DNA of 64,000 nucleotides, from the NCBI GenBank assembly GCA_965213645.1, contig CBDBZX010000010.1, positions 124,001 through 188,000 on the forward strand, read 5' to 3'. This DNA is from CBDBZX01 sp965213645 (GTDB taxonomy: Bacteria > Deinococcota > Deinococci > Deinococcales > Trueperaceae). Of the stretch, positions 9,605-18,344 are shown in pieces (the stretch's first letter is position 1; each line of letters opens with the position of its first letter). The notes beneath the pieces were generated by a model that did not search any database, was not told the DNA's origin, and saw only the letters and a list, made by a program, of their open reading frames with translations. The translations under genes and the position numbers were made by a program.

Positions 9605-10534
9605 CTAACCCAACAGACCTCTCGCCACAAAGAGCAAATTCGCGGGACGCTCCGCTAAGCGGCGGCTGAAATAGCCGTACCAGTCCTCGCCGTAAGGAAT
9701 GTAGATGCGCACCACATGACCTCTTTCGACCAAGGCTTTTTGCAAGGTCGGCTTGACGCCGTACAAAAACTGATACTCGTAACGCTCCGGTCCCAAGCCT
9801 GCGCCGCGAATGTACGCCTCGCTCTCGCGGATGATCGCCTCGTCGTGGGTGGCGATGCCGATCTTTGCGCCGCCCCCCAACCCCACATAAATCATCTCGC
9901 GGAGCTGATTGTCCACGTCGATTTTATCCTGATAAGCGACATCGTCGCCTTCTAAGTACGCGCCCTTAACGACGCGAACTGTCGGCTTGGGGTCTAGCTC
10001 CAACAAACCCTTGAGGTCGTCCAGCGTCCGGTAGAGGTAACTCTGCAATACGGTTGAGACGTGGTGATACCCCTCGTTGTGGAGCGCTTTATAGAGGTCT
10101 AGCGTGCCGTCAACATAGGGGACGTTTTCCATATCCAAACAGATGTCGGCGTCTATTTCTCTTGCGCGTTCGGCGACGCGGCGAGCATTTTTGAGGGCCA
10201 GCTCTAAGCTCACCCCGAGACCTAGCTGCGTCGGCTTGACGCTCATGTAGCGCTCGACCTCTTCACCCTCGAGCCCGTCTAGCGTGGCGAGAATCTCTCT
10301 CGTCATCGCCTCTGCGCCCTCTTCGGTGTCCACGAATTCACCCAAGAGGTCCAAGATGGACTTGAGGTCTTTTTGCTGTAACTCGCGCACCGACCCTAAC
10401 ACGTCCGTGAGCGACTCGCCGGCGACAAAGCGCCCGACACCGAGCCGCCAGCCCTGCTTCTTGATGAAGTTCGACACGGGGGGCGCGTCGGCGACGCCTA
10501 AAACGCTGCTCTTATAAACTGAGGCAAAACTCAC
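9605..10534 (-). CDS. Proline dehydrogenase (monofunctional, FAD)
   Basis: A 309-residue PRODH that oxidises proline to pyrroline-5-carboxylate, passing electrons through FAD to the membrane quinone pool. The TIM-barrel motifs include DICLDMEN, VRVVKGAYLEG, KIGIATHDE, YEYQFLYGVKP, and the C-terminal substrate-binding RRLAERPANLLF. The length matches the small Thermus-type enzyme rather than the large bifunctional PutA. It is the first gene of a two-gene proline-degradation unit with the dehydrogenase at 7821-9389. The 310-bp upstream region is shared with the divergent phosphatase gene and holds an inverted repeat at 10702-10722. Confidence 0.95.
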   Translation of the reverse strand: MSFASVYKSSVLGVADAPPVSNFIKKQGWRLGVGRFVAGESLTDVLGSVRELQQKDLKSILDLLGEFVDTEEGAEAMTREILATLDGLEGEEVERYMSVKPTQLGLGVSLELALKNARRVAERAREIDADICLDMENVPYVDGTLDLYKALHNEGYHHVSTVLQSYLYRTLDDLKGLLELDPKPTVRVVKGAYLEGDDVAYQDKIDVDNQLREMIYVGLGGGAKIGIATHDEAIIRESEAYIRGAGLGPERYEYQFLYGVKPTLQKALVERGHVVRIYIPYGEDWYGYFSRRLAERPANLLFVARGLLG

Positions 10535-10844
10535 ATCTCACCTGCCGCGTCGGGGTAGAGGTTGCGTGAAAATGGTGTATTTGTTACATCTATAGGTGTA
10601 GGGGTCATGGACTATTGTAGCGAATACCGGGGAGGTTCACAAGATGAGACTTGTAGTAATTTGGTGTGAACGCGACCTGACATGGCTAGACCTACATGAC
10701 GAGTACTTGGTAAACAAGTACTGATAAAGTAAAACTTCGCATAGCCGCGCATAGTGCGTACTGATAAGCTCGAGGTGTGAACCGGATGTCAACCTTCGTC
10801 TATACTTTTTCTATATATGTGCTTATGTACTCGAGAGAGGTCGT
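10535..10844. promoter_or_regulatory. Divergent intergenic region with an inverted repeat
   Basis: This 310-bp region separates proline dehydrogenase (leftward) from the histidine phosphatase (rightward), so it should hold both promoters. It contains a perfect 8-bp inverted repeat, AGTACTTG and CAAGTACT with a 5-nt centre, at 10702-10722. That size and spacing suit a dimeric regulator, or a small hairpin. AT-rich TATACT and TATATA stretches at about 10801-10817 precede the phosphatase, whose GTG has an AGAGG ribosome-binding site. I could not fix either transcription start. Confidence 0.4.
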
Positions 10845-11504
10845 GTGAAACTCTTTTTTATCCGCCACGGCGAGACCGATTGGCACGCACTAGAGGCGCG
10901 GGGCGTGCGCGGCTGGGCGCGTTCGTTTGCCCCTTTGACGCAGCTCGGTCGGATGCAGATCAGCGTGATCGCCAACGATTACCGCTTAGAGGAAGCCGAA
11001 GGGATTCTCTGCTCGTCGTACGCACGAGCCCTGGAGTCCGCCGGTATTTTGAGCCGTTCGCTCAATCAGCCCTTCTACGTCGAATACGACCTGCACGAAT
11101 GGCTACCGCAAAAAGACCCCTTGGGTGACGTGGACGAGCAAATTCAGCAAGAGGCGAATAAGCAGCTAAGCTACTACACAGGCTTTATCCCCTTCGCCGA
11201 CAGACGTATGAACCGCGAGGGTAGCGCCCCGCAAGTGGATCGCCGCACGCCCGTGCGTGAACGCGAAGTGCCGCCGCCCGAAGCCCGCAGTTGGGAGAGC
11301 GTCGAAGAGGTGCGCGAGCGCGTCTTGAGCGTCTTGAGCCGCTACCAGCACATGCAAACCCTCATCGTCGTGTCACACGCGGTGGTGATTACCAGTATGT
11401 TAGGGCAGCAGCGACAGATTGAGCACGCCGAAATCGTGCCGATGCACGTGGATTTTAGCGGGCCGACGCCTGTGATTAGTGAGTTGCGGGAGCAGGTAGG
11501 GTAA
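10845..11504 (+). CDS. Histidine phosphatase family protein (PhoE/GpmB-like)
   Basis: A 219-residue member of the phosphoglycerate-mutase-like phosphatase superfamily. The N-terminus carries the catalytic LFFIRHGETDWH (RHG motif with the phospho-accepting His). The second catalytic histidine is in LIVVSHAVVITSML. An insert rich in R, P and E between about residues 115 and 150 is longer than in many relatives. The family covers phosphoglycerate mutases, cobalamin and general phosphatases, so the substrate cannot be named. The start is GTG at 10845 with AGAGG seven bases upstream. It stands alone. Confidence 0.88.
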   Translation: MKLFFIRHGETDWHALEARGVRGWARSFAPLTQLGRMQISVIANDYRLEEAEGILCSSYARALESAGILSRSLNQPFYVEYDLHEWLPQKDPLGDVDEQIQQEANKQLSYYTGFIPFADRRMNREGSAPQVDRRTPVREREVPPPEARSWESVEEVRERVLSVLSRYQHMQTLIVVSHAVVITSMLGQQRQIEHAEIVPMHVDFSGPTPVISELREQVG

Positions 11505-11522
11505 AAAGACAGTTAAAAGTGA

Positions 11523-11606
11523 TGAGCAACGAGCAATGAGTGAAAGGCTAAAACTCACCGCTCGTCCAGCTTGACTGGATTGCTCTTTGCTTTTAACTCA
11601 TTGCTA
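11523..11606. repeat. Intergenic repeat, copy A, with self-complementary ends
   Basis: The 26-base core CACCGCTCGTCCAGC...GGATT at 11556-11581 recurs with few changes at 23231-23256 and 23291-23316. Flanking words GAGCAATGAG (about 11530) and CTCATTGCT (about 11598) are complementary, so the unit could form a long imperfect hairpin just after a gene end. It carries no ORF. It may be a small dispersed repeat acting at gene ends. Confidence 0.55.
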
Positions 11607-11625
11607 TCTTGTTTTACACTGCTGC

Positions 11626-12229
11626 ATGTTCTCCCATCCCCTAGTTTTAGAAGGTAATGTCGTTCGGCTCGAGCCCCTTAGAAGAAACCCACACCGCGCC
11701 GCTTATGGAGATTGCCAGGGCGACCCCTGAGCTGTTTCGCTACACCTCGACGCCCGTCACGGACGAACAAGCTGAAGCGTACTTTGAGCGGGCCTTTAGA
11801 GAGCGCGAGCAGGGGAGAGCGTATCCCTTCGTGCTCGTGCATAAGCCGAGCGGTGACATTGTTGGGACGAGCCGCTTTGCGGACATCTTGTGGCATCACC
11901 GGAACGCTGAACTCGGCTATACCTGGCTGACGCCCCAGGTGCAGGGAACAAGCGTCAACGTAGAGAGTAAGTATCTGATGCTCAAACACGCCTTTGAAGC
12001 CTTGGACTTCTTGCGCGTCCACATCATCACCGACACGCGTAACACGCATTCGCAGCGGGCGATTCGCGCCCTCGGCGCAACCTACGAGGGGACATTGCGG
12101 GCGCATCACATTGCTAAAGGGAATTACATTCGGGACACGATGGTTTTTTCCATCATCTATAGCGAATGGCCTGAGGTTAAGGAGCGTTTAGAGAAACGAA
12201 CCGAAGCGAAGTCAAGAGGTCGAGACTAA
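11626..12229 (+). pseudogene. GNAT family N-acetyltransferase (RimJ/RimL-like), one frameshift
   Basis: A GNAT acetyltransferase transferring acetyl from acetyl-CoA to an amino group, probably of a protein or small molecule. The expected N-terminus (MFSHPLVLEGNVVRLEPL) is encoded from the ATG at 11626 in one frame. The rest (LEETHTAPLMEIARATPELF onward, with GTSRFADI, ELGYTWLTPQVQGT, and RAIRALGATYEGTLR) is in another frame from about 11678. The shift falls at a run of four C at 11674-11677; with three C the two parts join exactly. The 604-bp span is not a multiple of three, which fits a single extra base. A later ATG at 11657 would give a shorter protein lacking the first beta strand. Confidence 0.85.
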
Positions 12230-12240
12230 CGAGGGGTGAT

Positions 12241-13518
12241 CTAAAGAGGAGTAAGACTTACCCACAGGCCGTTTTTGGGATGAACCGTGTTGCCCGTTTC
12301 CTCCACCGGAGAGGTCCAAGCGGGCTGAACGTCGTAGCGCTGCACCAACCTGATGAGGCCGACTTTGAGAATGGTCGTGGCGAGCCCCGCGCCGATGCAG
12401 TAGCGTGAGCCGCCGCCGAAAGGGAGATAGGAGAACGGAGGTGGGGCGTCAACCTCGTCGCTCTCGGCGTTCCAGCGCTCGGGGTTGAAGTGAAGCGGGT
12501 CGCGGTAGGGAGCGAGGCGGTGGGTGACGTGGGCTGAAAAGGCCACCAAGCTCCCCTTTTTAAGGTTGTAGCCCGCGAATTCTAAATCTTGCTCGGCTTG
12601 CCGCAAGCCTGCCGGGGCGGGCGGATAGAGCCGCAACGTCTCTTTGATGATGCGCTCTAAATAAGGAAGCTTGAGCGCGTTCACGCCACTAACATCGCTG
12701 ACCTCTTCTCGCAAGCGCTTTAGAGCGTCTGGATGTGTGAGGAGCGCGTACACCGCCCAACTCAGCGCCGCGCTCGTCGTGTCGAAGCCCGCCGAAACGA
12801 GGCTCACGGCTTGGTCGCGCACTTCACGGTCTGAGAGACCGTTACCTTCTTCATCTTTCGCGTCTAAGAGCATTCCTACTACGTCGTTCGTCTGAGCACT
12901 CAATCGCCGCCGCGCAATCTCTTTTAGAAGTAGGGTATCGACTTTGCGCCGCGCTGTGAGAAAGCGACGCCAGGCCGTTCCGGGCAGGGGAAGTTTAAGC
13001 TGCTGCGCCAAAAAAGGAAGGTTCGCAAAGCGCATCATCGCGCCGATGTTGGGGACGAGTTCGGGAATGCGCTGTAAGGTCTCGCGCCCTAGCAGCGTCT
13101 CACAGATGATGCTGAGGATGCTGGGGCGAACGCTGCTGTAAAAATCAAAAGGTTGACTCGTGGGCAACTCAGCGAAGAGGTCGCTCAAGCGTCCGTCAAT
13201 TGCGTTTACCATCGGCCCCAAGCGCTTGTGGTGAAAGGCGGGCTGCACCAGTCGGCGGCGGCGCAAATGCGCGGGCTCGTCGCTGGTGATAAGCGCGTAG
13301 TCGCCCGTGATGGGCTGCAAAAAGCGGTAGGCGCGGCGCAGGGTGAAGTGCTGGGCGGCGTCTTGGAGAACGAAGCAGTTGGCGTCCGCGCCGATGAGCC
13401 AGGTGAAGCGCAGCGGTCCGAAGCCGAAGGCAAACACGGAGCCGTAGCGCTCGTGAAGGCTCATCACGGCGGCGTTGGGGTACGACGCGGCACGTTCCAT
13501 GACGCGCAGGTGGTCCAA
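12241..13518 (-). CDS. Cytochrome P450
   Basis: A heme monooxygenase of about 425 residues. All core motifs are present: the I-helix oxygen-activation segment SAGFDTTSAALSW, the ExxR of helix K in IKETLRLYPPAPAGL, the PERW region NPERWNAES, and the heme-binding loop FGGGSRYCIGAGLA with the cysteine ligand. There is no membrane anchor. The start is uncertain: TTG at 13518 is possible, but the frame stays open upstream into the end of the Crp/Fnr gene, and VKASVSPPSPTG precedes DHLRVMERA. The gene follows the Crp/Fnr regulator closely on the same strand, so they are probably co-transcribed. No ferredoxin partner is nearby and the substrate is unknown. Confidence 0.95.
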   Translation of the reverse strand: MDHLRVMERAASYPNAAVMSLHERYGSVFAFGFGPLRFTWLIGADANCFVLQDAAQHFTLRRAYRFLQPITGDYALITSDEPAHLRRRRLVQPAFHHKRLGPMVNAIDGRLSDLFAELPTSQPFDFYSSVRPSILSIICETLLGRETLQRIPELVPNIGAMMRFANLPFLAQQLKLPLPGTAWRRFLTARRKVDTLLLKEIARRRLSAQTNDVVGMLLDAKDEEGNGLSDREVRDQAVSLVSAGFDTTSAALSWAVYALLTHPDALKRLREEVSDVSGVNALKLPYLERIIKETLRLYPPAPAGLRQAEQDLEFAGYNLKKGSLVAFSAHVTHRLAPYRDPLHFNPERWNAESDEVDAPPPFSYLPFGGGSRYCIGAGLATTILKVGLIRLVQRYDVQPAWTSPVEETGNTVHPKNGLWVSLTPL

Positions 13519-13549
13519 ACCTGTAGGAGAGGGGGGGCTAACGGACGCC

Positions 13550-14245
13550 TTAACGTATCCCGTGTAAAATCTCCTCGAGCCCCTCTGGATCGTTGATAAA
13601 GACCTCTCTCGGTTTCGTGCTGATGACCGCCTCGCCCTCCAACGCTTTGAGCGCCCGCGTCACGGTCTCGCGGCTCGTGCCCGCCAAGCTTGCCAGCTCT
13701 TGATGGGTAAGGCGCAAAAGCGCCCTGCCCTCGTCCGCAAAGTCGATGAGGCCGCCCCGGTAAAGCCGCAAAAGCACGTAAGCGACGCGCCCCTGTGCGT
13801 CTTTGTAAGACAAGACCTGCGCCTCGTCGCCCATGCCGCGCAGCCGTTGGGCGAGCGTATAGGTCACGTTCAAGTTGATGCTCGGATACTCGCTGATCAG
13901 CCTGCTGAAGTCATCCTTGAAGAGCATATAGACGAGCGTATCACGTATCGAAATGGCGGCGGCGCTGCGCCCCTGTTCGCCCAAAAGCGCCATCTCGCCA
14001 AAGAACTCGGGGGGCTTCAAAACAGCTAAGGTCTTCTCGTGGCCCTCCAAGTCGATCTTATAGAGCTTGACCATCCCCTCAGCGAGGATGTAGAGCACTT
14101 CACCCATGTCGCCCTCGCGGAACAAGATATCGTCCTTGCCGACGCGCTTAGGTTGGAGGGATTCGGCGGCGATGTCTAAGGCTCGCTCGGGTGCGCCTTT
14201 GAAGAGGGGGACTTGGGCGAGAAAGTGAATGAACTGAGACGCCAT
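13550..14245 (-). CDS. Crp/Fnr family transcriptional regulator
   Basis: A 231-residue regulator with an N-terminal cyclic-nucleotide-binding fold (residues about 15-130; LFREGDMGEVLYILAEGMVK, PEFFGEMALLGEQGRSAAAI) and a C-terminal Crp-type winged helix (about 155-225; LTHQELASLAGTSRETVTRA). The pocket block GEMALL-x5-SAAA resembles cAMP-binding CRPs, though RSA replaces the usual RSA/RTA with an extra alanine. There are no cysteine clusters for an iron-sulfur centre. It sits directly upstream of the P450 gene on the same strand and divergent from the ABC ATPase at 14412, so it could control either. Confidence 0.93.
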   Translation of the reverse strand: MASQFIHFLAQVPLFKGAPERALDIAAESLQPKRVGKDDILFREGDMGEVLYILAEGMVKLYKIDLEGHEKTLAVLKPPEFFGEMALLGEQGRSAAAISIRDTLVYMLFKDDFSRLISEYPSINLNVTYTLAQRLRGMGDEAQVLSYKDAQGRVAYVLLRLYRGGLIDFADEGRALLRLTHQELASLAGTSRETVTRALKALEGEAVISTKPREVFINDPEGLEEILHGIR

Positions 14246-14398
14246 TAGCGTGTCTCTCCTCGTACGGTTAAAATCTTAACGGTCAAGTGTTGGTGTGTGG
14301 TGACGGCTGCCCCGCCTTCCTCACGTTTAGAACCTGTCATCAGCACTTAGCCTAGCACAGCGCTAGGCGCGGTTACAGGGGTTTGCGCTCACTGTGGT

Positions 14399-14404
14399 TA
14401 TATT
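14399..14404 (+). promoter_or_regulatory. Candidate leaderless -10 box for the ABC ATPase
   Basis: TATATT lies seven bases before the GTG at 14412. There is no Shine-Dalgarno sequence before that start, which fits a leaderless transcript of the kind common in Deinococcota. Confidence 0.5.
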
Positions 14405-14411
14405 AACGTCC

Positions 14412-15131
14412 GTGAGTCACGCTTCATCACAGACACCCGTGCCCCCACCTGTACCCCCGCTGCGTTGCGCCGAGTTGCGCCGCAGTTTCGACACGCCCGA
14501 GACGAGGCTCGAGATTCTACGCGGCGTCAACCTGACCCTGTATCCCGCGCAAGTCGTCGCCATTTTAGGACCCTCGGGCTCGGGCAAGAGCACACTTTTA
14601 CACCTCTTAGGTGGGCTGGATAAACCCACTTCGGGCGAAATCTATTGGGGCGAACGGGCCGTTCACGCCTTGGACCAGCGTGTGCTCGCCAAGGTGCGCA
14701 CGCACGCGCTTGGACTTATCTTTCAGCAGCATTATCTGTTAGAAGATTTGAGCGTGTTAGAAAACGTCACCTTACCGGGGCGCATCAGCGGCGCGGTGGA
14801 CGCCGCGAGAGGTAAAGACTTACTCAGCCGCGTCGGACTCACGGGGCGCATGAACTTCTTGCCGAAAAAACTGTCCGGCGGCGAACGGCAGCGCGTGGCG
14901 GTCGCCAGGGCCCTCTACAACCGCCCCGGCGTCATCTTGGCCGACGAGCCAACGGGCAGCTTAGACCGCCACAGCGCGAAGGCGGTGTACGAGCTATTAG
15001 TCGAACTCGCCAAAGAGGAGGGGAGCGCGGTCTTGATGGTCACACATGACGAGGGGTTAGTGGAGCGCGTGGACGCTCGCTACTATTTGGAAGAGGGTGT
15101 TTTGGAGCCAGAGGGTAAAGCAGTAAATTAG
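14412..15131 (+). CDS. ABC transporter ATP-binding protein, LolD/MacB/FtsE type
   Basis: A 239-residue ATPase of the MacB/LolD class. It has Walker A GPSGSGKSTLLHLLGGLD, the Q-loop in IFQQHYLLEDL, the ABC signature LSGGERQRVAVARALYN, Walker B VILADEPTGSLD, and the switch histidine in MVTHDE. These transporters typically extrude lipoproteins or small molecules, or act in cell-envelope processes with a FtsX/MacB-type permease. No permease is adjacent, so its partner must lie elsewhere. I prefer GTG 14412 (MSHASSQTP) over the GTG 18 bases upstream, because of the TATATT box seven bases before it. Confidence 0.92.
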   Translation: MSHASSQTPVPPPVPPLRCAELRRSFDTPETRLEILRGVNLTLYPAQVVAILGPSGSGKSTLLHLLGGLDKPTSGEIYWGERAVHALDQRVLAKVRTHALGLIFQQHYLLEDLSVLENVTLPGRISGAVDAARGKDLLSRVGLTGRMNFLPKKLSGGERQRVAVARALYNRPGVILADEPTGSLDRHSAKAVYELLVELAKEEGSAVLMVTHDEGLVERVDARYYLEEGVLEPEGKAVN

Positions 15132-15193
15132 GTCTGAAGTTGAGAGGTCTCTATGCCCGTCTTTTTCTATCCGATTCTAGCCGATAAACTATT

Positions 15194-16105
15194 TTGATTG
15201 ATACTTTGACATTCGATAAATCTCTAAATGAACATAAAAGGTCACGCCGACTGCGCTTGGGCGTGGCGCTTGGTGGCGGTACGGCTAGGGCCTACGCCCA
15301 CGTGGGAGCGCTTAGCGTTTTAGAAGAGGTCGGACATCCCCCCGATGTGCTCACAGGGACGAGCTACGGGGCGCTTATCGGGGCGCTCTACGCGTTAGAG
15401 CCTGACGCGCAGAAAATCGCACGTTGGGCACGCCAGCAAAACATGGTGACGTGGTGGTCGCGCAACCTCGACGCGGGCTTCGCCAGGGCGAGCCTGGTCG
15501 CGGGGGAAAGGATCGAGCGGTGGCTGGATGAGCTTTTCGGCGGGGCGACCTTTGCAGATACAAAGGTCCCGCTCCTCATCGCCTGCACGGACGTGGACAC
15601 GGGCGAACTCGCCCTGTTGCAAGAAGGCTCTTTAGCGAAGGCTGTAAGGGCGAGTTGCGCGTTGCCGGGCATCTACGCCGTGCCTGAGGTGGCGGGGCGG
15701 CGGCTGATCGACGGCGGCTTCGTGATGCCCGTGCCCGCCGCACCTCTTTTAGAGGTCGCGGATACGGTTATCGGTCTGCACGCGGGGATTGAGGTCGAAC
15801 GCGCCCGTTCGGTGGGTTTGCTCAAAAGGGGGTGGGGCTCGAGCCTCGGTCAACACCTCTACACCCGTGCGCTCCGTTCAGAGCGCCGCAATGCGCGGAG
15901 CGCGCTCAGCAAAGGACTCGCCCACGCCGCCGCCTCGTACAGCCGCGCCGCCGCCGTTCCGAACGAATGCTTGCTCGTCAAAACTGCGCCGCCCGTCGCC
16001 TGGTGGGACTTTCACAAGTCCGAGTTGGCAGTCGCGGCGGGTGAACGGGCGATGCGCTTAGCGCTACCCGAACTATTGAAGAGGTTAGAAGGTAAGCTAG
16101 TTTAA
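15194..16105 (+). CDS. Patatin-like phospholipase (RssA/NTE-type)
   Basis: A 303-residue serine hydrolase of the patatin family, likely acting on lipid esters at the cytoplasmic side of the membrane. It has the oxyanion loop GVALGGGTARAYAHVGAL, the nucleophile elbow GTSYG and the catalytic aspartate in RLIDGGFVMPVP, the full Ser-Asp dyad. The best start is uncertain. TTG 15194 overlaps the stop of a 14-codon ORF (ATG 15152) and has no clear ribosome-binding site, so the protein might instead begin near LRLGVALGG. The next gene starts two bases after its stop and is probably co-transcribed. Confidence 0.9.
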   Translation: MIDTLTFDKSLNEHKRSRRLRLGVALGGGTARAYAHVGALSVLEEVGHPPDVLTGTSYGALIGALYALEPDAQKIARWARQQNMVTWWSRNLDAGFARASLVAGERIERWLDELFGGATFADTKVPLLIACTDVDTGELALLQEGSLAKAVRASCALPGIYAVPEVAGRRLIDGGFVMPVPAAPLLEVADTVIGLHAGIEVERARSVGLLKRGWGSSLGQHLYTRALRSERRNARSALSKGLAHAAASYSRAAAVPNECLLVKTAPPVAWWDFHKSELAVAAGERAMRLALPELLKRLEGKLV

Positions 16106-16106
16106 T

Positions 16107-17329
16107 ATGTACGTGTTTCGTCCCCTTTCACAAACAGCTTGGTTCGTCGCGCTCAGTGACCTTCACGCCGCGCTCACCTCGAGAGACACCCAAGCGGTTC
16201 AAAACGCTTACACCTCGCTCTACGCCGCGCTAACTGAAACGAATGCGTCCGATTTAATGAGCGCGGCAGCGCGGGACTTGTGCTGTTTGGACTCGAGCCT
16301 CGCTACCGCTGTTATGGCTTCTAAAGATACGACCTCTCGAGACCTACCCGCTGGACTGCTCGAGGGTGCACGTCATGACCTAGACGCACTTCTCGCACTG
16401 CTTAAACGTAATTGGCGCGAAGAGGTCTGCGAGTTAGTAGAAAAGCGCGTGCCCCCTCTCGCCGAGCTTGCAGCGGCCTCTCGAATTACCTCTTGACCTC
16501 ATCACAGTTGAAGACCGAAGAGGTCTTGACTCAAGCTCATGGCACGCACTACCGCCAACACGGTTCAGGCCACCTCGCCCGCTACGGGGCGTTCCGCTGG
16601 ACAGGTCAACGCTTGGAGGGTATCGCTTACCCCGCCCGAAGTGAGCTGTCGCGGCTGGTCGGCTTAGAGCGCCCGCTAGAACAACTCATTCAGAACACCG
16701 AAGCCTTTTTAGCGTGCAAGCCCGCGCAGCACACCCTTCTCTATGGACCACGGGGCAGCGGTAAATCTACCGCCGTCAAGAGTTTACTGTCACGCTATGA
16801 AGAGCGCGGTCTGCGTTTGATTGAACTGCCCGCGCCCTACCTTTCCAATTTGCCCAAAGTTATCGACCTCTTGCGCGGACGCCCGCACCGCTACGTGCTC
16901 TTCGTGGACGACCTCAGCTTCGGCAAGGATGACGTGGGTTACGCGCCGCTCAAAACGCTCTTAGAGGGCTCCCTGACCGAGCGCCCCGAGAACATCCTCG
17001 TCTACGCCACGAGCAACCGCCGTCACCTCGTTTCGGAGAGTTTTTCCGACCGCCCCGACCCCTTGAACGACCCTTCTTATAACGATGTGCACGCTTGGGA
17101 CACGCAGCATGAGCGCCTCGCGCTAGCAGACCGTTTTGGTTTGACGCTGACCTTCCCAAACGCTACGCAGTCGCGCTATTTGGAGATTGTGCGGGGGTTG
17201 GCGGCTCGAGCGGGAATGGAAGTGGATGACCTAGACGCCAAAGCCGTTCGCTACGCCGAGTGGGGCAACGGTTATTCGGGGCGCACGGCGCAGCAGTTTA
17301 TAGAGAGGTTGACAGCAGGGTTAGCGTAG
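16107..17329 (+). pseudogene. DUF815-type AAA ATPase, probably one gene split by a frameshift
   Basis: The second part (from about 16493) is a clear DUF815 P-loop ATPase. It has GHLARYGAFRWTGQRLEG, then the Walker A LYGPRGSGKSTAVKSL, the Walker B YVLFVDDLSFGKDD, the LKTLLEGSLTERPENILVYA segment and ATSNRRHL. The first 129 residues (16107-16496) have no recognisable motif but match the N-terminal extension normally fused to this ATPase. The first frame stops at TGA 16494-16496, and the second could start at a TTG overlapping that stop. The combined span (1223 bp) is not a multiple of three and would give about 407 residues, the family's usual size, so a lost or gained base near 16478 is the simpler reading. 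The alternative is two coupled genes. Confidence 0.72.
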
Positions 17330-18124
17330 CCAGCTTCTGACAGGGTTCTCCAAGTCGAAGAGCGCGTCGTCTACGGGCTCGTTGAACTCGAGGTTGGTAA
17401 AGCTCATCTCTGTTTGGAGGGTAGCCTGGTCATCTTCTAGCGTGTACATCGTCATACCGGACATAATGGTGTGACCACGTACTTCGCGGTACTCCCCTAA
17501 TACTGTCAGGGTTTTGGCAGCTTCGGGTGTTGTCTGAACCGACGCGACTAGCGTGTTGTCGTCGCTGAAAATAAGGTGCACCTCTATGGATTCACCCATC
17601 GTAGATGCTACCGCTGCTGGTACGCCCATCGTGACCGTGACCTGCTCCCCTCGGACGAGCCCGGCGTAGCTTTGGACGCCGTCGTAAGTGGCCGTGTCGT
17701 AGTCCACCGGATAGAGGTTGGCGGGGTCGAACTGAACCGTTTCCAACATCTCGCCTAGCTGCCCAGCTTGCTCAGCGGGAAGGGGACGAATCTCGCTCTC
17801 ATCTTCGCCAGGAAAAAAAGACTGCATAAACGCCTCCCCCTGATCGTAAGCGAACCGCAACGTTAGCGCCTCGTCGAAGTACATCTCTTGATACACGCGG
17901 CGTCCTATAAAGTCCATTACGAGACGTATCTTCGCAGTGAATTCAGCGTTGCCCTCAGGCGTGTAGTTGGTCATATTGATGGTCATGCGGAGCGTATCGA
18001 GGTCTAGCGGTTCAGCCTGCTCCGCAGGCTCTAGTAGCTCGAGGGCACGTTCATCCGCCTGAGCAAAGGCGGGTGAGATAAGTAAGGCGAGTAGAAAGAG
18101 GGTGAAACGAAAAAATGAGGTCAT
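17321..18124 (-). CDS. Secreted hypothetical protein, possible LolA/LppX-like fold
   Basis: A 267-residue exported protein. The N-terminus FFRFTLFLLALLISPAFAQA is a classic signal peptide with a cleavage site after AFA. The mature part is acidic and beta-rich: TLRMTINMTNYTPEGNAEF, KIRLVMDFIGRRVYQEMYF, TATYDGVQSYAGLVRGEQV, HTIMSGMTMYTLED. Alternating hydrophobic strands and this length recall LolA or LppX-type lipid-binding periplasmic proteins, but I cannot confirm a family. Its 3' end overlaps the end of the convergent DUF815 gene by nine bases. Confidence 0.7.
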   Translation of the reverse strand: MTSFFRFTLFLLALLISPAFAQADERALELLEPAEQAEPLDLDTLRMTINMTNYTPEGNAEFTAKIRLVMDFIGRRVYQEMYFDEALTLRFAYDQGEAFMQSFFPGEDESEIRPLPAEQAGQLGEMLETVQFDPANLYPVDYDTATYDGVQSYAGLVRGEQVTVTMGVPAAVASTMGESIEVHLIFSDDNTLVASVQTTPEAAKTLTVLGEYREVRGHTIMSGMTMYTLEDDQATLQTEMSFTNLEFNEPVDDALFDLENPVRSWLR

Positions 18125-18344
18125 GCGGGCTCCTTTAGCGCATCTTAGAGTGCGGGCGCTCGGCTAAGGGGTGGAAAAGACGCCTGAGACCTTTCACAAA
18201 ACCTCAATGAAGCTCACATTGACGCTTTAGCAGACATTTAGCCCGGAACGTCATTGTTAGGCTAACCTACATAGTTCATGACACCGCCTAATACACTTGT
18301 GCATCTCTACTCATTACATCTTGAATTCAAGCAAAGGTGAAACG

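Noticed and set aside
13519..13552. Fixing the P450 start at a specific upstream codon
   Set aside because: The frame is open back into the Crp/Fnr gene without a convincing ATG or ribosome-binding site, so the start stays open and TTG 13518 is a placeholder.
16478..16496. Programmed frameshifting in the DUF815 gene
   Set aside because: No slippery heptamer or downstream structure is visible, and similar breaks occur in unrelated genes nearby, so an indel is simpler.
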